From: JAWXBM01 sp964470455
Lineage (GTDB): Bacteria; Pseudomonadota; Gammaproteobacteria; Xanthomonadales; SZUA-36
DNA length: 64,000 bases
NCBI GenBank assembly: GCA_964470455.1
Contig: CAYYCX010000005.1
Coordinates: 47,869 to 111,868, forward strand
Direction: 5' to 3'
In this document: piece after piece, positions 51,901 through 60,080 of the stretch
Layout of the letters: the number at the start of each line of letters is the position of its first letter
How positions within the stretch are numbered: position 1 is the first letter of the stretch
Made by a program: the position numbers and the translations under genes
Notes under the pieces: model-generated
Database searches by the model: none
What the model was told of the DNA's origin: nothing
What the model saw: only the letters and a program-made list of their open reading frames with translations

Positions 51901-52147
51901 GCCAAAATCATGTAACGTCACCCGGGGCCCCCGTACCGTCAATCCGGGCAGCGCGCAGCGCGTGACCCGGAATCCACGTCTTTCTGGCAACGTCATTCCG
52001 GAACGGCGAAGCCGTATCCGGAATCCACAGGAAATGGATTCCGGCCTGCGCCGGAATGACGGCGTGAGTGGCCCTATCGTCATTCCAAACAGCCCTCAAA
52101 TTGACGTCATTCCAGACTTTGCAAAGCAAACGTCTGGAATCCAGTAA
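51901..52147. repeat. Cluster of palindromic ATTCCGG repeats
   Basis: At least four units of the form GTCATTCC...GGAATCC or its inverse occur back to back between UXS and galE, for example GTCATTCCGGAACGG/CCGTATCCGGAATCC, GGATTCCGGCCTG/GCCGGAATGACG and GTCATTCCAGAC/GTCTGGAATCC. Each can form a stem-loop. This repeat type is common in proteobacterial intergenic DNA. No gene lies in this 269-base gap. Confidence 0.8.
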
Positions 52148-52156
52148 GCCTCTGAT

Positions 52157-53179
52157 ATGACCAAACAAACCATCCTGGTCACCGGCGGCTGCGGCTACAT
52201 CGGCTCGCACACCTGTGTGGAGTTGCTCGAAGCCGGCTATTCCGTTGTGGTAACAGACAACCTCTCCAACAGCAAAATAACCGCACTTGAACGGGTGCGC
52301 GAAATCACCGGCAAGCCCGTCGATTTCGTGCAGTGCGACATCCTCGATGCCGACGGCCTTGAGGCGGTCTTCACGAAATACCAGCCTGACGCAGTCATCC
52401 ACTTTGCCGGGCTGAAAGCCGTAGGTGAGTCGGTCGAAAAGCCACTCTGGTATTACCGTAACAACGTATCCGGCACCGAAACCCTGCTGTCGGCCATGCA
52501 GGCCACAGGCTGCAAAAATATCGTTTTCAGTTCGTCGTGTACCGTTTACGGTGCGCCGCAAACACTGCCCATCACCGAAGATTTTCCCCTTGGAGCCGTC
52601 AATCCCTACGGCCAGACCAAGCTGACCATCGAATACATGCTCAAAGACCTGGCAGCCAGCGAGCCGGGATGGAATATTTCCATCCTGCGGTACTTCAATC
52701 CCGTAGGCGCCCATCCCAGCGGCCTGATCGGCGAAGACCCGCTCGGCATACCCAACAACCTGATGCCCTATATCACCCAGGTCGCCGTCGGCAAACGGGA
52801 AGCATTGTCGGTATTCGGTGGCGACTACGACACACCCGACGGAACCTGCATCCGCGATTACATTCACGTGGTGGATCTGGCTAAAGGCCATATCAAGGCA
52901 TTGGAGAAACTCAGTCAGAATCCAGGGTTGCTGGTTCACAACCTGGGAACCGGGCGAGGCTATTCGGTGCTGGAAGTGATCAAGGGTTTTGAACAGGCAA
53001 CCGGCGAGGTGATTCCTTACCGGATCGTCGGCCGCAGGGCTGGGGATGCGCCTGCCGTCTACGCCGACCCGACATTGGCAAAAGCCGAATTGGGCTGGAC
53101 CGCCGACCTGGCAATCACAGATGTTTGCGCTGATGCCTGGCACTGGCAACATCAAAATCCGGCCGGTTACAGCAATTGA
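52157..53179 (+). CDS. galE: UDP-glucose 4-epimerase GalE
   Basis: 340 residues, full length. 'LVTGGCGYIGSHTCVELLEAGY' at the N-terminus, 'VIHFAGLKAVGESV', 'FSSSCTVYG' (catalytic Ser/Thr region), YxxxK in 'NPYGQTKLTIEY', and 'YFNPVGAHPSG' with 'RDYIHVVDLAKGH' identify GalE. It interconverts UDP-glucose and UDP-galactose, supplying galactose for polymers. It follows UXS after a repeat-filled gap. The 3' end overlaps the converging vapC gene by 13 bases. Confidence 0.97.
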   Translation: MTKQTILVTGGCGYIGSHTCVELLEAGYSVVVTDNLSNSKITALERVREITGKPVDFVQCDILDADGLEAVFTKYQPDAVIHFAGLKAVGESVEKPLWYYRNNVSGTETLLSAMQATGCKNIVFSSSCTVYGAPQTLPITEDFPLGAVNPYGQTKLTIEYMLKDLAASEPGWNISILRYFNPVGAHPSGLIGEDPLGIPNNLMPYITQVAVGKREALSVFGGDYDTPDGTCIRDYIHVVDLAKGHIKALEKLSQNPGLLVHNLGTGRGYSVLEVIKGFEQATGEVIPYRIVGRRAGDAPAVYADPTLAKAELGWTADLAITDVCADAWHWQHQNPAGYSN

Positions 53180-53556
53180 AGCCCCAGATGTTGCTCAAAG
53201 GGAAGGAAATCGCGGTCTGCCTGTAACAGGGGGACACCATGTTCAATGCACCAGGTTGCGATGATGCAGTCTGCGGTCCTTCTTACCGTAACCGCCTCGC
53301 TGCGCAATTGACGGTAATGTTGCGCGCTCTTCAGGGCAATATCGGTATCAAGCAGATTTACTACACTGAGTGAAAGCATCAGTTCACGGGCTTTTCTGTA
53401 GTCGGAATCCTTGCGAAAACCCTGCAATACCTCAACCAGCATCAGATCGCCAACAGCAACAAGCTCCCGCCCCAGTAGCGTGTCCAATTGGTTGGCTTGT
53501 GGTGTTGATTCGCCGTTGAAGTAAGCAATCCAGACGCTTGAATCAACCAACACCAT
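53167..53556 (-). CDS. vapC: PIN-domain toxin VapC
   Basis: 129 residues. PIN-domain acidic residues are present: D5 (VDSSVW), E42 (LMLVEVLQG), D96 (RTADCIIATW) and D114/D116 (LQADRDF). It should be a Mg2+-dependent RNase that cleaves tRNA or rRNA when free. The start overlaps the VapB stop by one base, the usual VapBC arrangement. The gene converges on galE with a 13-base overlap. The module lies inside the polysaccharide region, which is rarer than near tRNAs or mobile elements. Confidence 0.93.
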   Translation of the reverse strand: MVLVDSSVWIAYFNGESTPQANQLDTLLGRELVAVGDLMLVEVLQGFRKDSDYRKARELMLSLSVVNLLDTDIALKSAQHYRQLRSEAVTVRRTADCIIATWCIEHGVPLLQADRDFLPFEQHLGLQLL

Positions 53557-53747
53557 CAGTCTTCTCTCATCTTGCCAAGATCACCTTCCCACCGAAGTTT
53601 GCCGCGAAATTGCCGAATTTTTTCCTGTTGCTTTAGACGAAGCAGGCTTCTGAGGCCAAGTTCCACGGCCTCTCTTTTGGTTTTTAATCCCGTCTGTTCA
53701 AGTACCTGCTTCATAAGTTCATCGTCAATGACTATGTTGGTTCGCAT
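53556..53747 (-). CDS. vapB: Antitoxin VapB
   Basis: 63 residues. 'MRTNIVIDDELMKQVLEQTGLKTKREAVELGLRSLLRL' is a ribbon-helix-helix DNA-binding domain typical of VapB, followed by a C-terminal tail 'KIRQFRGKLRWEGDLGKMRED' that binds and blocks VapC. It is the first gene of the toxin-antitoxin operon. Confidence 0.92.
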   Translation of the reverse strand: MRTNIVIDDELMKQVLEQTGLKTKREAVELGLRSLLRLKQQEKIRQFRGKLRWEGDLGKMRED

Positions 53748-53758
53748 CCTGGCCCCGG

Positions 53759-53786
53759 TGTGTATGAATTGATAAAAATATACACA
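53759..53786 (-). promoter_or_regulatory. Putative VapB operator
   Basis: TGTGTAT (53759-53765) and ATACACA (53780-53786) form a perfect inverted repeat with a 14-base AT-rich spacer, 12 bases upstream of vapB. VapB-VapC complexes usually repress by binding such palindromes over the promoter; the assignment here is by position. Confidence 0.5.
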
Positions 53787-53883
53787 TCAATCCGGCGAGG
53801 ATCAATCTTGCCGCTTTGTTAAGGCGACTACTGAGGGAAAAACTCCCGAATTGGCGTAGGACAAATACCTCCACTTCAATCGT

Positions 53884-53912
53884 TTGTTCATGGCTTGAAC
53901 ATAAGCTATCAT
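53884..53912 (+). promoter_or_regulatory. Putative rfaH promoter
   Basis: TTGTTC at 53884-53889 and TATCAT at 53907-53912 are separated by 17 bases, 27 bases before the rfaH ATG. The -35 is weak. Confidence 0.45.
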
Positions 53913-53939
53913 CCCCGCTTCAGGGGAGGCGGGTCGAGC

Positions 53940-54458
53940 ATGAAACAGGCAGTTGCCCAATGGTTTGCGGTGTACACCAAGCCCAGGCAGGAGCGCATCG
54001 CGCGGGAACATCTGGCCCGCCAGGGGTTTGAGTGTTTCCTGCCACTGGCGGTGAACCCTTACCAACGCCGCTCCAGACTGCATACTCCCCGAATTGAACC
54101 CCTGTTTCCCCGTTACCTGTTCCTCCACGCCACACTGAATCAAGACAATCTGGCGCCCGTACGGTCCACGCGCGGCGTCGTCAACATGGTTCGGGCAGGC
54201 ACGCACTTGCTGGAAGTTCCCCCGCAGGTCATCCAGTCATTGCACGCCCGCATGAATGCTGCAACAGGCTTGATTCGCATCGAGCCGGTTGCCGTGCAGG
54301 CCGGGGATAGAGTGCGGGTTTTTGATGGGCCACTGGCCGGCCTGGAAGGTTTGTTTCAACTCGAGAGCGGCAAGCAACGCGCGCTACTTCTGGTTGAATT
54401 GATGGGGCGCCAAACCACTGTTGAGGTGGATCGCCTGATGTTACAAAAAGCAGTGTAG
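53940..54458 (+). CDS. rfaH: Transcription elongation factor RfaH
   Basis: 172 residues from the ATG at 53940, preceded by AGGGGAGG. The NusG-like N-terminal domain shows 'QWFAVYTKPRQERIAREHLARQGFECFLPLA' and 'RIEPLFPRYLFLHA', and a C-terminal KOW segment begins near residue 120 ('AGDRVRVFDGPLAGLEGLF'). The N-terminal pattern is RfaH rather than NusG. RfaH is recruited at ops sites and suppresses pausing and termination in long polysaccharide operons. An ops element lies just downstream, before wzm. Confidence 0.93.
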   Translation: MKQAVAQWFAVYTKPRQERIAREHLARQGFECFLPLAVNPYQRRSRLHTPRIEPLFPRYLFLHATLNQDNLAPVRSTRGVVNMVRAGTHLLEVPPQVIQSLHARMNAATGLIRIEPVAVQAGDRVRVFDGPLAGLEGLFQLESGKQRALLLVELMGRQTTVEVDRLMLQKAV

Positions 54459-54480
54459 GACTGTAGGAGGCAGCCATGCT
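54454..54480. repeat. Interspersed repeat copy after rfaH
   Basis: GTAGGAGGCAGCCATGCTGCC resembles the inner part of the family at 17274 and the GGCAGC...GCTGCC palindrome between its two copies. Confidence 0.5.
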
Positions 54481-54562
54481 GCCGACAGTTAGGGGTTGGC
54501 AGTATGGCTAGCCGCTGCATTGAGAAATACTTTTCTATGCGGAGCATGCAAATGCACTGCAG

Positions 54563-54574
54563 GGCGGTAGCGTG
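54563..54574 (+). promoter_or_regulatory. ops (RfaH recruitment) element
   Basis: GGCGGTAGCGTG matches the ops consensus exactly. The neighbouring bases CAGG-GCGGTAGCGTGCC also resemble the JUMPstart sequence. It lies 12 bases before wzm and about 105 bases after rfaH, so RfaH probably loads on RNA polymerase here and accompanies it through the downstream ABC-exporter and glycosyltransferase genes. Confidence 0.9.
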
Positions 54575-54585
54575 CCCGAACAATC

Positions 54586-55446
54586 ATGTCGGTTAAAGAG
54601 CAACCCTCGCAAGAAGATTTCTTCGGCCACGACCACGTCACCGTGATCGAGCCCCAAAAAGGCTGGCGCACGCTGGATTTGAAGGAGATCTGGGCGTATC
54701 GCGAACTGCTGTATGTATTGGCCCAGCGCGACATCAAGGTGCGCTACAAACAAACCGTGTTGGGCGTGGCCTGGGCAGTGATCCAGCCTTTGACCACCAT
54801 GCTCCTGTTCACGCTGGTGTTTGGGCGCCTGGCCAAGATTCCGTCGGATGGGTTGCCGTATCCGTTATTTGTCTATGCTGCGCTACTGCCATGGACATTT
54901 TTCGCCAACGCCATTTCCACTTCCAGCAATTCCCTGGTGGGCCAGCAACACCTGATCAGCAAGGTATATTTCCCGCGCCTCATCATTCCCCTGTCCTCCG
55001 TGGGTACTGGCCTGATCGACTTCGCGGTTTCATCCGTGATTCTGCTGGTGCTGATGATTTGGTACGGCGTGGGCTGGAGCACCCATCTGCTGGCGGTGCC
55101 ATTCCTGATTCTGGCAGTCATCTTCATCGCACTGGGCGTGGGAACCTTTCTTTCCGCGCTGACAGTCACCTATCGCGATTTCCGTTACGTGGTGCCTTTC
55201 ATGGTTCAGTTCTGGATGTTCGCTACCCCGGTTGTGTATCCGGCCAGCCTGTTCCCCGAGCAATGGCGCTGGGTGCTTTTCCTGAACCCCATGGCCGGGC
55301 TGATCGAAGGTTTCCGCTCAGCCTTTCTCCACCGTCCGTTCGACTGGATGGGCATTGGCATTTCAATGGCCGTGGCCGCGGCCGTGTTCCTGATTGGCAT
55401 TTTCTACTTTGAGAAAATGGAACGGCGGTTTGCCGACATCATTTGA
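54586..55446 (+). CDS. wzm: ABC transporter permease for polysaccharide (Wzm)
   Basis: 286 residues with about six membrane helices. 'LAQRDIKVRYKQTVLGVAWAVIQPL' and 'WMFATPVVYPASLFP' are typical of ABC-2 polysaccharide permeases. It should flip a lipid-linked polymer across the inner membrane together with the Wzt ATPase three genes downstream. It is the first gene after the ops element. Its 3' end overlaps the start of the MarR gene. Confidence 0.92.
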   Translation: MSVKEQPSQEDFFGHDHVTVIEPQKGWRTLDLKEIWAYRELLYVLAQRDIKVRYKQTVLGVAWAVIQPLTTMLLFTLVFGRLAKIPSDGLPYPLFVYAALLPWTFFANAISTSSNSLVGQQHLISKVYFPRLIIPLSSVGTGLIDFAVSSVILLVLMIWYGVGWSTHLLAVPFLILAVIFIALGVGTFLSALTVTYRDFRYVVPFMVQFWMFATPVVYPASLFPEQWRWVLFLNPMAGLIEGFRSAFLHRPFDWMGIGISMAVAAAVFLIGIFYFEKMERRFADII

Positions 55447-55783
55447 ACACTTGAATCAGCCTGCGCAGGAGATCCACCTGAAGGTGCTTCGTGAACTCGA
55501 GGACAAGCCTGAGATCACCCAGCGTGAATTGGCCCAGCATCTGGGCGTCAGCCTTGGCAAAGTGAACTACTGTTTGCAGGCCCTGATTGGAAAGGGCTTC
55601 ATCAAGGCCCGGAACTTTCACAATTCAAACAACAAGCGCGCCTATCTTTATGTGCTGACTCCCCAGGGCATCGAGGCCAAGGCAAAAATTTCAGTCGCGT
55701 TTCTGCGCCGGAAGATCATCGAGTACGAACAATTGAAGGCTGAAATTGCGCAGTTGGAGCGAGAAGTGAATGGCCAGCGCTAG
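55430..55783 (+). CDS. EPS-associated MarR-family transcriptional regulator
   Basis: 117 residues from the TTG at 55430, overlapping wzm by 17 bases (a TTG at 55394 would overlap more). 'VLRELEDKPEITQRELAQHLGVSLGKVNYCLQALIGKGFIKARNFHNSNNKRAYLYVLTPQGIEAKAKI' is a winged HTH that matches the small EPS-associated MarR group often placed in polysaccharide loci. It probably responds to cell state and controls this operon. It overlaps the next glycosyltransferase by 14 bases. Confidence 0.85.
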   Translation: MPTSFEHLNQPAQEIHLKVLRELEDKPEITQRELAQHLGVSLGKVNYCLQALIGKGFIKARNFHNSNNKRAYLYVLTPQGIEAKAKISVAFLRRKIIEYEQLKAEIAQLEREVNGQR

Positions 55784-56882
55784 TGGGCCACACATCCTGG
55801 CTCTGGTTACCGAAGCATTTGGAGGCCACGGCGGAATTGCACTCTACATGAGGGACGTGCTCCGTTGTCTCGCTTCCTTGAAATCCAACCCGAATATCAG
55901 TCTGTTTGCCCGACTCGGTAAGGCCAATGGTGCCAAAGTACCTCCCAACATCGACTGGCACACGGAGGCGTTGGCGGGCAAGGGTTCCTATCTGATGTCT
56001 CTGCTCCGATTGATGTTGCGCGGACCAAAGACGGACCTTGTCATTTGCGGCCACATCAACCTGCTGCCAATCGCGGGCTTTGCTGCCTGGAGGTCAAAGG
56101 CGCCGCTGGTGTTGTTCATATACGGGATCGATGCGTGGAAACCCCCTTCGAGCCGCTTTGCTATCGTGTCGCTCAAAAACGTCGATCGGATTTTTTCCAT
56201 AAGCGAAGTTACGCGGACTCGCTTTCTTGAGTGGAGCGATGTTGATCCGGACAAGGTAACGCTGGCTCCCAACGCCATCAAACTGAATCGTTATGGAGTT
56301 GCGCCACCCAATCCTGATCTGATCGCCCGATATGCGCTTCACGGGAAGCAGGTGTTGATGACTTTAGGGCGCCTGGCCACCGTCCAGCGTCACAAAGGTT
56401 TTGATGAAGTGCTTGAAGTGTTGCCTCAATTACTGGCCCGGTTTCCGAAGCTGGTGTACCTGATCGCGGGTGGGGGAGACGATATTGCCCGCCTGAAAGA
56501 GAAAGCAAAAAGCCTTGGGGTAGCTGGGCAGGTTGTGTTTACCGGCCATGTGGCGGAGTCTGAAAAGGCCGATCACTACCGTCTGGCTGACGCGTTTGCA
56601 TTGACGGGATTCGGCGACGGCTTTGGCTTCGTGCTGCTTGAGGCGATGGCCTGCGGGGTGCCGGTCGCTGCCAGTGTGCTGGACGGATCAAGAGAGGCCG
56701 TTCTGGATGGTCAGCTCGGAGTGTTGGTTGATCCCGGTGACCCCGACTCACTGGTTCGTGGCCTGACCGAAGTGCTGAACAAACCAAAGGGTATTCCTAA
56801 GGGATTGGAGTATTTTGCCTATCCCAACTTTTGCGATCGGTTGCTAACTTCCATTCGTCCTATGCTCGGCGCAAGAACATGA
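55770..56882 (+). CDS. GT4-family glycosyltransferase
   Basis: 370 residues. 'FGGHGGIALYMRDVLRCLA' at the N-terminus, 'LVLFIYGIDAWK', 'ISEVTRTRFLEW', 'LMTLGRLATVQRHKGFDEVLEVLPQL' and 'FGDGFGFVLLEAMACGVPV' (acidic E-x7-E motif) identify a retaining GT-B transferase. The donor is unknown. It overlaps gmd by four bases (ATGA), which suggests the GDP-sugar made by Gmd or a derivative may be its donor; that is inference. Confidence 0.9.
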   Translation: MASASGPHILALVTEAFGGHGGIALYMRDVLRCLASLKSNPNISLFARLGKANGAKVPPNIDWHTEALAGKGSYLMSLLRLMLRGPKTDLVICGHINLLPIAGFAAWRSKAPLVLFIYGIDAWKPPSSRFAIVSLKNVDRIFSISEVTRTRFLEWSDVDPDKVTLAPNAIKLNRYGVAPPNPDLIARYALHGKQVLMTLGRLATVQRHKGFDEVLEVLPQLLARFPKLVYLIAGGGDDIARLKEKAKSLGVAGQVVFTGHVAESEKADHYRLADAFALTGFGDGFGFVLLEAMACGVPVAASVLDGSREAVLDGQLGVLVDPGDPDSLVRGLTEVLNKPKGIPKGLEYFAYPNFCDRLLTSIRPMLGART

Positions 56883-57853
56883 GCAAGCGCGCTCTGATTT
56901 GTGGTGTGTCGGGACAGGATGGCGCTTATCTTGCCCGGCACCTCTTGAACGAAGGTTACCAGGTGTTTGGAACATCGCGCGATGCACAAGTCGCGTCGTT
57001 TTCCAACCTGGCACGTTTGGGTGTTCGGGAGCAGGTGGAAACCCTTTCGATGGCCCCGAATGATTTCCGCAGCGTGCTGCAGGTTGTGAGCCGCGTTGAA
57101 CCGCATGAAATCTATAACCTGGCGGGCCAGAGTTCCGTGGGATTGTCGTTTGAGCAGCCAGTAGAGACACTGGAAAGCATTTCAGTGGGTAGCTTGAATC
57201 TCCTGGAATCAATTCGGTTCCTTGGCAGCGAGGCGCGTTTTTACAACGCAGGTTCCAGCGAGTGTTTTGGCAATGCAACCGATGGTCCCTGTGATGAAAA
57301 CACGCCTTTCAGGCCACGCAGCCCGTATGCAGTCGCCAAAGCTGCAGCACATTGGCAGGTTGCCAATTATCGCGAGGCGTATGGATTGTTTGCCTGCTCC
57401 GGAATCCTGTTCAACCATGAATCGCCACTCAGGCCGGAGCGCTTCGTTACACGCAAAGTGGTGTCAGCAGCCTCGCGTATCGCGCAAGGCAGCAAGGAAA
57501 CTCTGACCATGGGCGATTTGGGCATCGAGCGCGATTGGGGTTGGGCGCCGGAATACGTGGTCGCCATGTGGAAGATGCTTCAACAAAACAAGCCAAACGA
57601 TTTTGTAATCGCCACGGGCATCACTGAAAGTCTGCAAAACTTTGTGGTCGAGGTATTCAACTATTTCGGATTGGATTGGACTGCTCATGTTGAAACAGAC
57701 TCCCAACTGTATCGTCCGAGTGAGCTCAGGAAAGGATGGGCTGATCCAGGCCGCGCAAAAGCCCAGCTTGATTGGCATGCTCAATTCCTTATGAAAGACG
57801 TCGTGCAGCGGATGTGCGCCGTTGAAATTGGAAAGGCCGCTATTGATGAGTAA
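56879..57853 (+). CDS. gmd: GDP-mannose 4,6-dehydratase
   Basis: 324 residues from ATG 56879. 'ALICGVSGQDGAYLARHLLNEGY', 'EIYNLAGQSSVGLSFEQPVET', 'YNAGSSECFGNA', YxxxK in 'SPYAVAKAAAHW' and 'GILFNHESPLRPERFVTRKV' are Gmd signatures. It converts GDP-mannose to GDP-4-keto-6-deoxymannose, the precursor of GDP-rhamnose, GDP-fucose or GDP-perosamine. Its length is that of the pseudomonad enzyme. It sits between wzm and wzt, an arrangement reminiscent of D-rhamnose O-antigen clusters; no reductase (Rmd) or aminotransferase (Per) is visible in the window. Confidence 0.95.
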   Translation: MSKRALICGVSGQDGAYLARHLLNEGYQVFGTSRDAQVASFSNLARLGVREQVETLSMAPNDFRSVLQVVSRVEPHEIYNLAGQSSVGLSFEQPVETLESISVGSLNLLESIRFLGSEARFYNAGSSECFGNATDGPCDENTPFRPRSPYAVAKAAAHWQVANYREAYGLFACSGILFNHESPLRPERFVTRKVVSAASRIAQGSKETLTMGDLGIERDWGWAPEYVVAMWKMLQQNKPNDFVIATGITESLQNFVVEVFNYFGLDWTAHVETDSQLYRPSELRKGWADPGRAKAQLDWHAQFLMKDVVQRMCAVEIGKAAIDE

Positions 57854-59132
57854 GTATGCAATTCAGGTGGAGGGGCTTGGTAAGGAATATGTCATTGGAG
57901 GTGCTGAACAGCGATATGAATCCTTCAGGAACGTTCTCAGCAGTGTGTGGTATGCGCCATTCAAAAAGTTTCGCAAACTTAGTGGGGTGGTTGGTGAGGA
58001 TGAACGTTTCTGGGCACTAAGGAATGTTAGCTTTGCGGTTGAACAAGGTGAGGTATTGGGTGTTATCGGGCGCAATGGTGCCGGCAAGAGCACTCTTCTT
58101 AAGGTTCTAAGCCGAATAACATCACCGACGGAAGGTCGTGTTGTAACAACAGGAAGAATTGCCAGTCTTTTGGAAGTTGGCACAGGCTTTCATGGCGAAC
58201 TTACGGGCCGAGAGAACATATTTCTCAACGGTGCGATTCTGGGGATGAAGCGCAGGGAGATTGAAGAGAGGTTTCAAAGTATTGTGGATTTTTCAGGTAT
58301 AGAAAAATTTATCAACACGCCGGTAAAGCGATATTCAAGTGGAATGTATGTCCGGTTAGCGTTCGCTGTCGCGGCAGAGCTTAGTGCAGAAGTCTTATTG
58401 GTAGACGAGGTGCTTGCTGTGGGCGATCAGGCATTCCAGGAAAAGTGTCTCGGCAGGATGAGCGAGCTTGGGTCTGTTGGCAGGACGGCCGTATTCATAA
58501 GTCACAACCTCTCCATGATAAGAAAATTATGCGATCGGGTTTTATTGCTCGATCACGGCCTTGTGTCCGGTATTGGTTCGCCAGACTCAATTATTGAACT
58601 GTATAACAGCGAAATCGCCGAAAATGAAGGCATCGCAGGCGCGAAAGGAGAGGGGGTAATTTTTTCCCTACCCCTCGGCGATAGGAATGAAAACTTTGTG
58701 CTGTCCAGCATCAGAATCTGCGACATTTCCGGGCAACCAAAAAAGTCCATCCATACCTGGGACTCTTTCGTGTTAGTAATGCAATTTAGATGTAGTGAAG
58801 CAGTAGATCGAGCGGCATGTGGTTTGATTGTGGAGACTTTGGATGGAGTTAAAGTGATGGATTGTTCCAGTTTTAGAGACAATGATTTGATTTTTTCACT
58901 TGCGGAGGGAACCAGTGAAATTGGGATCCGGTTCGATCAGTTTCCGCTTTCAGCAGGTAAGTTTCTTTTGGGTGCCGGAATTGCGCTTAGAGGTGAAAAA
59001 TGGTTATGTTTCAATCGCATCCACTTTGAAGTACAAGAGTCAGATGTTTATTCATCGGGCTTTCCACCTAAGGCGGAATTCAAATTGGTTGCCCCTGATT
59101 TCAATTGGATCATCGGGGAAGGCAAGTCTTGA
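57846..59132 (+). CDS. wzt: ABC transporter ATP-binding protein Wzt
   Basis: 428 residues from ATG 57846, overlapping gmd by eight bases. Walker A 'GRNGAGKST' near residue 75-83, signature 'YSSGMYVRLAFAVAAE' near 163 and Walker B 'VLLVDEVLAVGD' near 183 form the ATPase. Residues about 270-425 are a Wzt_C carbohydrate-binding domain that recognises the polymer's terminal modification before export. It pairs with Wzm. From this gene on, base composition falls compared with the genes before it, suggesting a separate acquisition of the sugar-specific part. Confidence 0.94.
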   Translation: MSKYAIQVEGLGKEYVIGGAEQRYESFRNVLSSVWYAPFKKFRKLSGVVGEDERFWALRNVSFAVEQGEVLGVIGRNGAGKSTLLKVLSRITSPTEGRVVTTGRIASLLEVGTGFHGELTGRENIFLNGAILGMKRREIEERFQSIVDFSGIEKFINTPVKRYSSGMYVRLAFAVAAELSAEVLLVDEVLAVGDQAFQEKCLGRMSELGSVGRTAVFISHNLSMIRKLCDRVLLLDHGLVSGIGSPDSIIELYNSEIAENEGIAGAKGEGVIFSLPLGDRNENFVLSSIRICDISGQPKKSIHTWDSFVLVMQFRCSEAVDRAACGLIVETLDGVKVMDCSSFRDNDLIFSLAEGTSEIGIRFDQFPLSAGKFLLGAGIALRGEKWLCFNRIHFEVQESDVYSSGFPPKAEFKLVAPDFNWIIGEGKS

Positions 59133-60007
59133 AAAGCAACTCATCAAATCTGTTTGTGGGAATCACGACATTCAATAGCGAAACGCTTCTACCCCATTGT
59201 CTGAAATCACTGCGAAGAACTGCGCCACACGCAAAAATCACAATTCTTGATAATTTGTCAGAAGACTGTACCGCAAAGATTGCTTCATCCTTCGGGATTG
59301 AGTTGATACGTATGCGCTCGAATCAACGAGATGCGTTAAATGAACTTGTTCGCATTTCAGATCGGCCCTACACGTTGTTGTTGCATGCTGATGTAATTTT
59401 CCTTTCGAGTCGGTGGCTCGAGCTGGTACTCGGCAAGTTAAGTGGAGAAACTGTATTAGTTTCTCCTGAGGACGTCGGATGTGGGCCATTTACGCGCCCG
59501 TGGGGAGTTGGAATGCCGGAGAGCTCATTCATGTTTTTTCTTACAGCTGCGTTAAAGAAGTTGAGAAAATTCAAGGTGCAAAGGCGTGGATTTATACCTC
59601 GCTTCATACGTGAGTTCGATTTTGCCGGAGACCATATAACCTACAATATCCCCCAAACTCTGAAAAGATCGCACTTCACCTGGTTTCCAATGACAGTTCA
59701 CACTTCAAATTGGAGAAATGAAGCTTTTTATGAGCCGAATTTTGCACTTCGGTCGTGGCATTGGAGGCCTGAGTTTGGTCACCTGAGATATGGTTTGGGA
59801 AATTTTTACAGTATCGATAAAGTGGTAACCCACTATCACAATTGGTACGACAGACGAACACACCAAATGAAGGCCCAGAAACCAGAAAGCACGTTGGAAG
59901 AAGGCGGTTCGGGTGTGCCCACGGAGTTTCTGGATCAGTACACGTCTCGATTTATCGAAGATTTTTCCAATGAAGCCATAGAGTTGCCGGCTGGACTATC
60001 AATTTGA
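59129..60007 (+). CDS. GT2-like family glycosyltransferase
   Basis: 292 residues from TTG 59129, which overlaps the wzt stop (TTGA); TTG 59105 is an alternative. 'LFVGITTFNSETLLPHCLKSL' is the GT-A N-terminal strand, 'ITILDNLSED' the nucleotide-binding strand and 'YTLLLHADVIFLSSRW' contains the metal-binding acidic motif (HAD). The C-terminal part with 'YNIPQTLKRSHFTWFPMTVH' is variable. It is an inverting glycosyltransferase with unknown donor. AT-rich composition. Confidence 0.82.
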   Translation: MKSNSSNLFVGITTFNSETLLPHCLKSLRRTAPHAKITILDNLSEDCTAKIASSFGIELIRMRSNQRDALNELVRISDRPYTLLLHADVIFLSSRWLELVLGKLSGETVLVSPEDVGCGPFTRPWGVGMPESSFMFFLTAALKKLRKFKVQRRGFIPRFIREFDFAGDHITYNIPQTLKRSHFTWFPMTVHTSNWRNEAFYEPNFALRSWHWRPEFGHLRYGLGNFYSIDKVVTHYHNWYDRRTHQMKAQKPESTLEEGGSGVPTEFLDQYTSRFIEDFSNEAIELPAGLSI

Positions 60008-60080
60008 GCAGTGCAGTCCAATCCGTTCATCAATCTCGAATGACTTCAAATCAAAAGTTCGAGGGCATTAGAAACTGAAA

